8,368 bases of DNA from Prevotella sp. (lineage in GTDB: Bacteria > Bacteroidota > Bacteroidia > Bacteroidales > Bacteroidaceae). The position numbers were made by a program, and so were the translations under genes. The stretch lies in NCBI GenBank assembly GCA_024681875.1, contig JAILAA010000015.1, positions 1 through 8,368 on the forward strand, written 5' to 3'. The notes under the pieces are model-generated. The model ran no database searches, was not told where the DNA came from, and worked only from the letters and a program-made list of their open reading frames with translations. Below, in pieces: positions 7,223 through 8,368 of this stretch; within the stretch, counting starts at the first letter, position 1; each line of letters begins with the position of its first letter.

Positions 7223-8107
7223 ATGAAAAAGCATCTTATTCTTTTGTCGGCCCTGCTGCTGATGATGCCACTGGCACTTGCATCATGCAGCAGCGATGAT
7301 GACAACAACAGCGCTGCACTGCAGCCCGTGACGCTGACTTCACCCGAGCACAAGGACGATGCCGTGAAAATGAATTTCACAGAGGAGACCATCGTAGAAA
7401 ACAAGATAATAAAGAGCATCGAGCTTACCGAAAGCGGCAAATACCTGGTCACCTATTCCCTCGCAGGAGCCAAGACACGTTCCAGCGAGACGCCGCTCTA
7501 CTTAATGGGTGAGTACGTGAAAAACGGCGCCAGCATCACCCTGTCGGGCTTTGGCACGATCGAGGTGAACGGCGAGCAGGGCCCCAGCTCCGCTGTCACC
7601 ATCAAGGTCGGCGACTCCGAGGTGAACGTGCCTGCCACGCTGACAAAAAATCAGGCGGAGCAGCCGATGGACATCTACCTTTGCCGCACATGGACCGTAG
7701 AAAAGACACGCCTGCTTATCGGCGCCGCTTCTGTGCAACAGGATTTCAACGGCTGCAACATCTACGAAGTCGTGGAGTTTGTCAAGAGCAAGGGCATGGC
7801 TATCAGCGACAAGTTCAGCTCGCAGAAGGTAGTGCGGGGCGTCACCTTCACTTCGGCCAACACATTCCTTGTCAACTATGCCGACAACAGCTATGATGTG
7901 GGCACATGGAGCTGGAACGGCGGCGTGCCGACGGCCGAGCTGCAGGCTGGCGACATAACCTACAGCTGGAACGGCGAGGACATGGGCAACTCGTTGATGA
8001 AGAGCAACAGTCAGGCCAGTGTAGCGTTCACTGCTGCCGAGTGCCGCCTCACCCTGAAAGCCCAACTTCAGGACAAGGATGTAGAGGTGGTGTGGTATAT
8101 GAGGTAG
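7223..8107 (+). CDS. Predicted surface lipoprotein with duplicated beta-rich (lipocalin-like) module
   Basis: A 294-residue lipoprotein. Lys-Lys start, hydrophobic stretch 5-20 and lipobox LASC put lipidation at C22. SSDDDNN follows directly; such acidic stretches after the cysteine act as the surface-export signal in Bacteroidota, so the protein is probably displayed outside. Two segments look related: 61-78 (KIIKSIELTESGKYLVTY) and 202-219 (KVVRGVTFTSANTFLVNY) align without gaps and each is followed by G-x-Tyr/Trp-x-x-Asn-Gly and a strand ending in NG (MGEYVKNG at 95-102, VGTWSWNG at 226-233). CRTWTVEK (154-161) recalls the G-x-W start of lipocalin-like domains. These features suggest two calycin-like domains, an inference only. 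Function is unknown. It is last in the run after the barrel gene, 28 bases downstream, with weak ribosome signal AAGAAG before the ATG. Confidence 0.82.
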   Translation: MKKHLILLSALLLMMPLALASCSSDDDNNSAALQPVTLTSPEHKDDAVKMNFTEETIVENKIIKSIELTESGKYLVTYSLAGAKTRSSETPLYLMGEYVKNGASITLSGFGTIEVNGEQGPSSAVTIKVGDSEVNVPATLTKNQAEQPMDIYLCRTWTVEKTRLLIGAASVQQDFNGCNIYEVVEFVKSKGMAISDKFSSQKVVRGVTFTSANTFLVNYADNSYDVGTWSWNGGVPTAELQAGDITYSWNGEDMGNSLMKSNSQASVAFTAAECRLTLKAQLQDKDVEVVWYMR

Positions 8108-8128
8108 CCAGTTCTTTCTAACGCATAT

Positions 8129-8155
8129 AAGAAGAGGGGGGAGGAAGGGAGAAAA
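8129..8155 (+). repeat. 27-base purine tract after the lipoprotein gene
   Basis: All bases from 8129 to 8155 are A or G, including a run of six G at 8136-8141. It begins 22 bases after the lipoprotein stop codon. Its composition is like the purine tract at 3008-3044 but it is not an exact copy. Confidence 0.6.
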
Positions 8156-8161
8156 TAATAA

Positions 8162-8221
8162 AAACGCCCAAAGGGGCGAGGGGGCAAAATAAACGCCCCA
8201 AGGGGGCGAAGGGGGGCAAAA
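8162..8221. repeat. Two G-rich ~30-base direct repeats, each with a short hairpin
   Basis: The segments 8162-8189 and 8191-8221 are imperfect copies of the plan AAACGCCC-AA-GGGGCGA-GGGGG-CAAAA. The second copy has longer C and G runs. In copy 1, CGCCC (8165-8169) can pair with GGGCG (8174-8178). In copy 2, CGCCCC (8194-8199) can pair with GGGGCG (8203-8208). Four G-runs of 4-6 bases (8173-8176, 8180-8184, 8202-8206, 8211-8216) lie on the plus strand. The repeats lie between the lipoprotein stop and the hairpin terminator, and may affect mRNA 3' end stability. The function is unknown. Confidence 0.7.
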
Positions 8222-8259
8222 AATCAAAAAAAATCAAAAAAAGTGCCGAAATTGGGGCC

Positions 8260-8293
8260 TTAACGTTAATTGTTAATTGTTAATTCGTTAATT
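8260..8293. repeat. GTTAATT heptamer array with a TTAACGTTAA palindrome
   Basis: GTTAATT occurs at 8265-8271, 8272-8278 and 8279-8285 in perfect tandem, with a fourth copy at 8287-8293 after one extra base. The array starts inside the palindrome TTAACGTTAA (8260-8269). Similar short AT-rich arrays are common between Bacteroidales genes. Its role here is unknown; it could bind a protein or simply be slippage-derived. Confidence 0.7.
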
Positions 8294-8301
8294 TGTCGAA
8301 A

Positions 8302-8336
8302 AAACGGGCGCTTGCTATCACAGCAGGCGTCCGTTT
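8302..8336 (-). terminator. Strong hairpin terminator, best oriented for leftward transcription
   Basis: Bases 8302-8316 pair with 8322-8336 in a 15-bp stem with a five-base loop (ATCAC at 8317-8321). Two pairs are G-U wobbles (8308/8330 and 8312/8326) and the core is GC-rich. Read on the minus strand, the stem is followed by a T6 tract, as in an intrinsic terminator for a leftward gene beyond the right edge. On the plus strand only TTT follows, so termination of the topA-lipoprotein unit is possible but weaker. Confidence 0.8.
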
Positions 8337-8368
8337 CCATGAAAAGACAGAATCAGCAGTATTGTCAG

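Noticed and set aside
8131..8221. Possible CRISPR-like array in the repeated 3' region
   Set aside because: There are only two imperfect G-rich units with no unique spacers of constant length and no cas genes in the window.
7502..8227. Minus-strand open frame of 241 codons covering the end of the lipoprotein gene
   Set aside because: Its N-terminus is translated from the G-rich repeats and the rest is antisense to the lipoprotein. No signal or domain supports it.
8339..8368. ATG at 8339 followed by ten open codons to the window edge
   Set aside because: It is too short to judge, has no ribosome site, and directly abuts the terminator stem that points the other way.

Overview
This is a stretch of Bacteroidota chromosome, most likely Bacteroidales and possibly a Prevotella-like species. 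The evidence is the promoters, which match the Bacteroidota -7 consensus TAnnTTTG rather than the E. coli -10 box, an IntDOT-type integrase, mostly weak Shine-Dalgarno sites, and a lipoprotein with the acidic post-cysteine signal of this phylum. The genus is inferred and not proven by the sequence.

Left part (1-1691): a leftward tyrosine recombinase gene covers 1-1208 and runs off the left edge with 402 codons visible. It resembles integrases of Bacteroides conjugative and mobilizable transposons and, like IntDOT, has Ser in place of the first catalytic Arg. Its 5' end faces a 483-base non-coding stretch. That stretch probably holds the integrase promoter, the end of the mobile element with inverted repeats, and two promoter-like sites for the next gene. 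Both sites also match GTANNTTTGC, the core motif of CTnDOT-type attachment sites, so the element boundary may lie inside the helicase promoter region.

Middle (1692-5868): two rightward nucleic-acid housekeeping genes. The first is a DEAD-box RNA helicase with a C-terminal DbpA-type RNA-binding domain. The second, behind its own promoter, is topA, DNA topoisomerase I of the zinc-free type.

Right part (5903-8107): shikimate kinase (aroK), a predicted outer-membrane beta-barrel protein and a predicted surface lipoprotein follow topA on the same strand. The gaps are 34, 23 and 28 bases and no internal promoter was recognised, so the four genes probably form one transcription unit. The last two are envelope proteins of unknown function. 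The lipoprotein appears to carry an internally duplicated beta-rich module.

The final 261 bases (8108-8368) have no recognisable gene. They hold a purine run, two G-rich direct repeats that each form a small hairpin, a GTTAATT heptamer array, and a strong 15-bp hairpin terminator whose T-tract fits leftward transcription from a gene beyond the right edge. I found no CRISPR array, rRNA, tRNA or defence system. The most interesting feature is the possible overlap of an integration site with host promoters.
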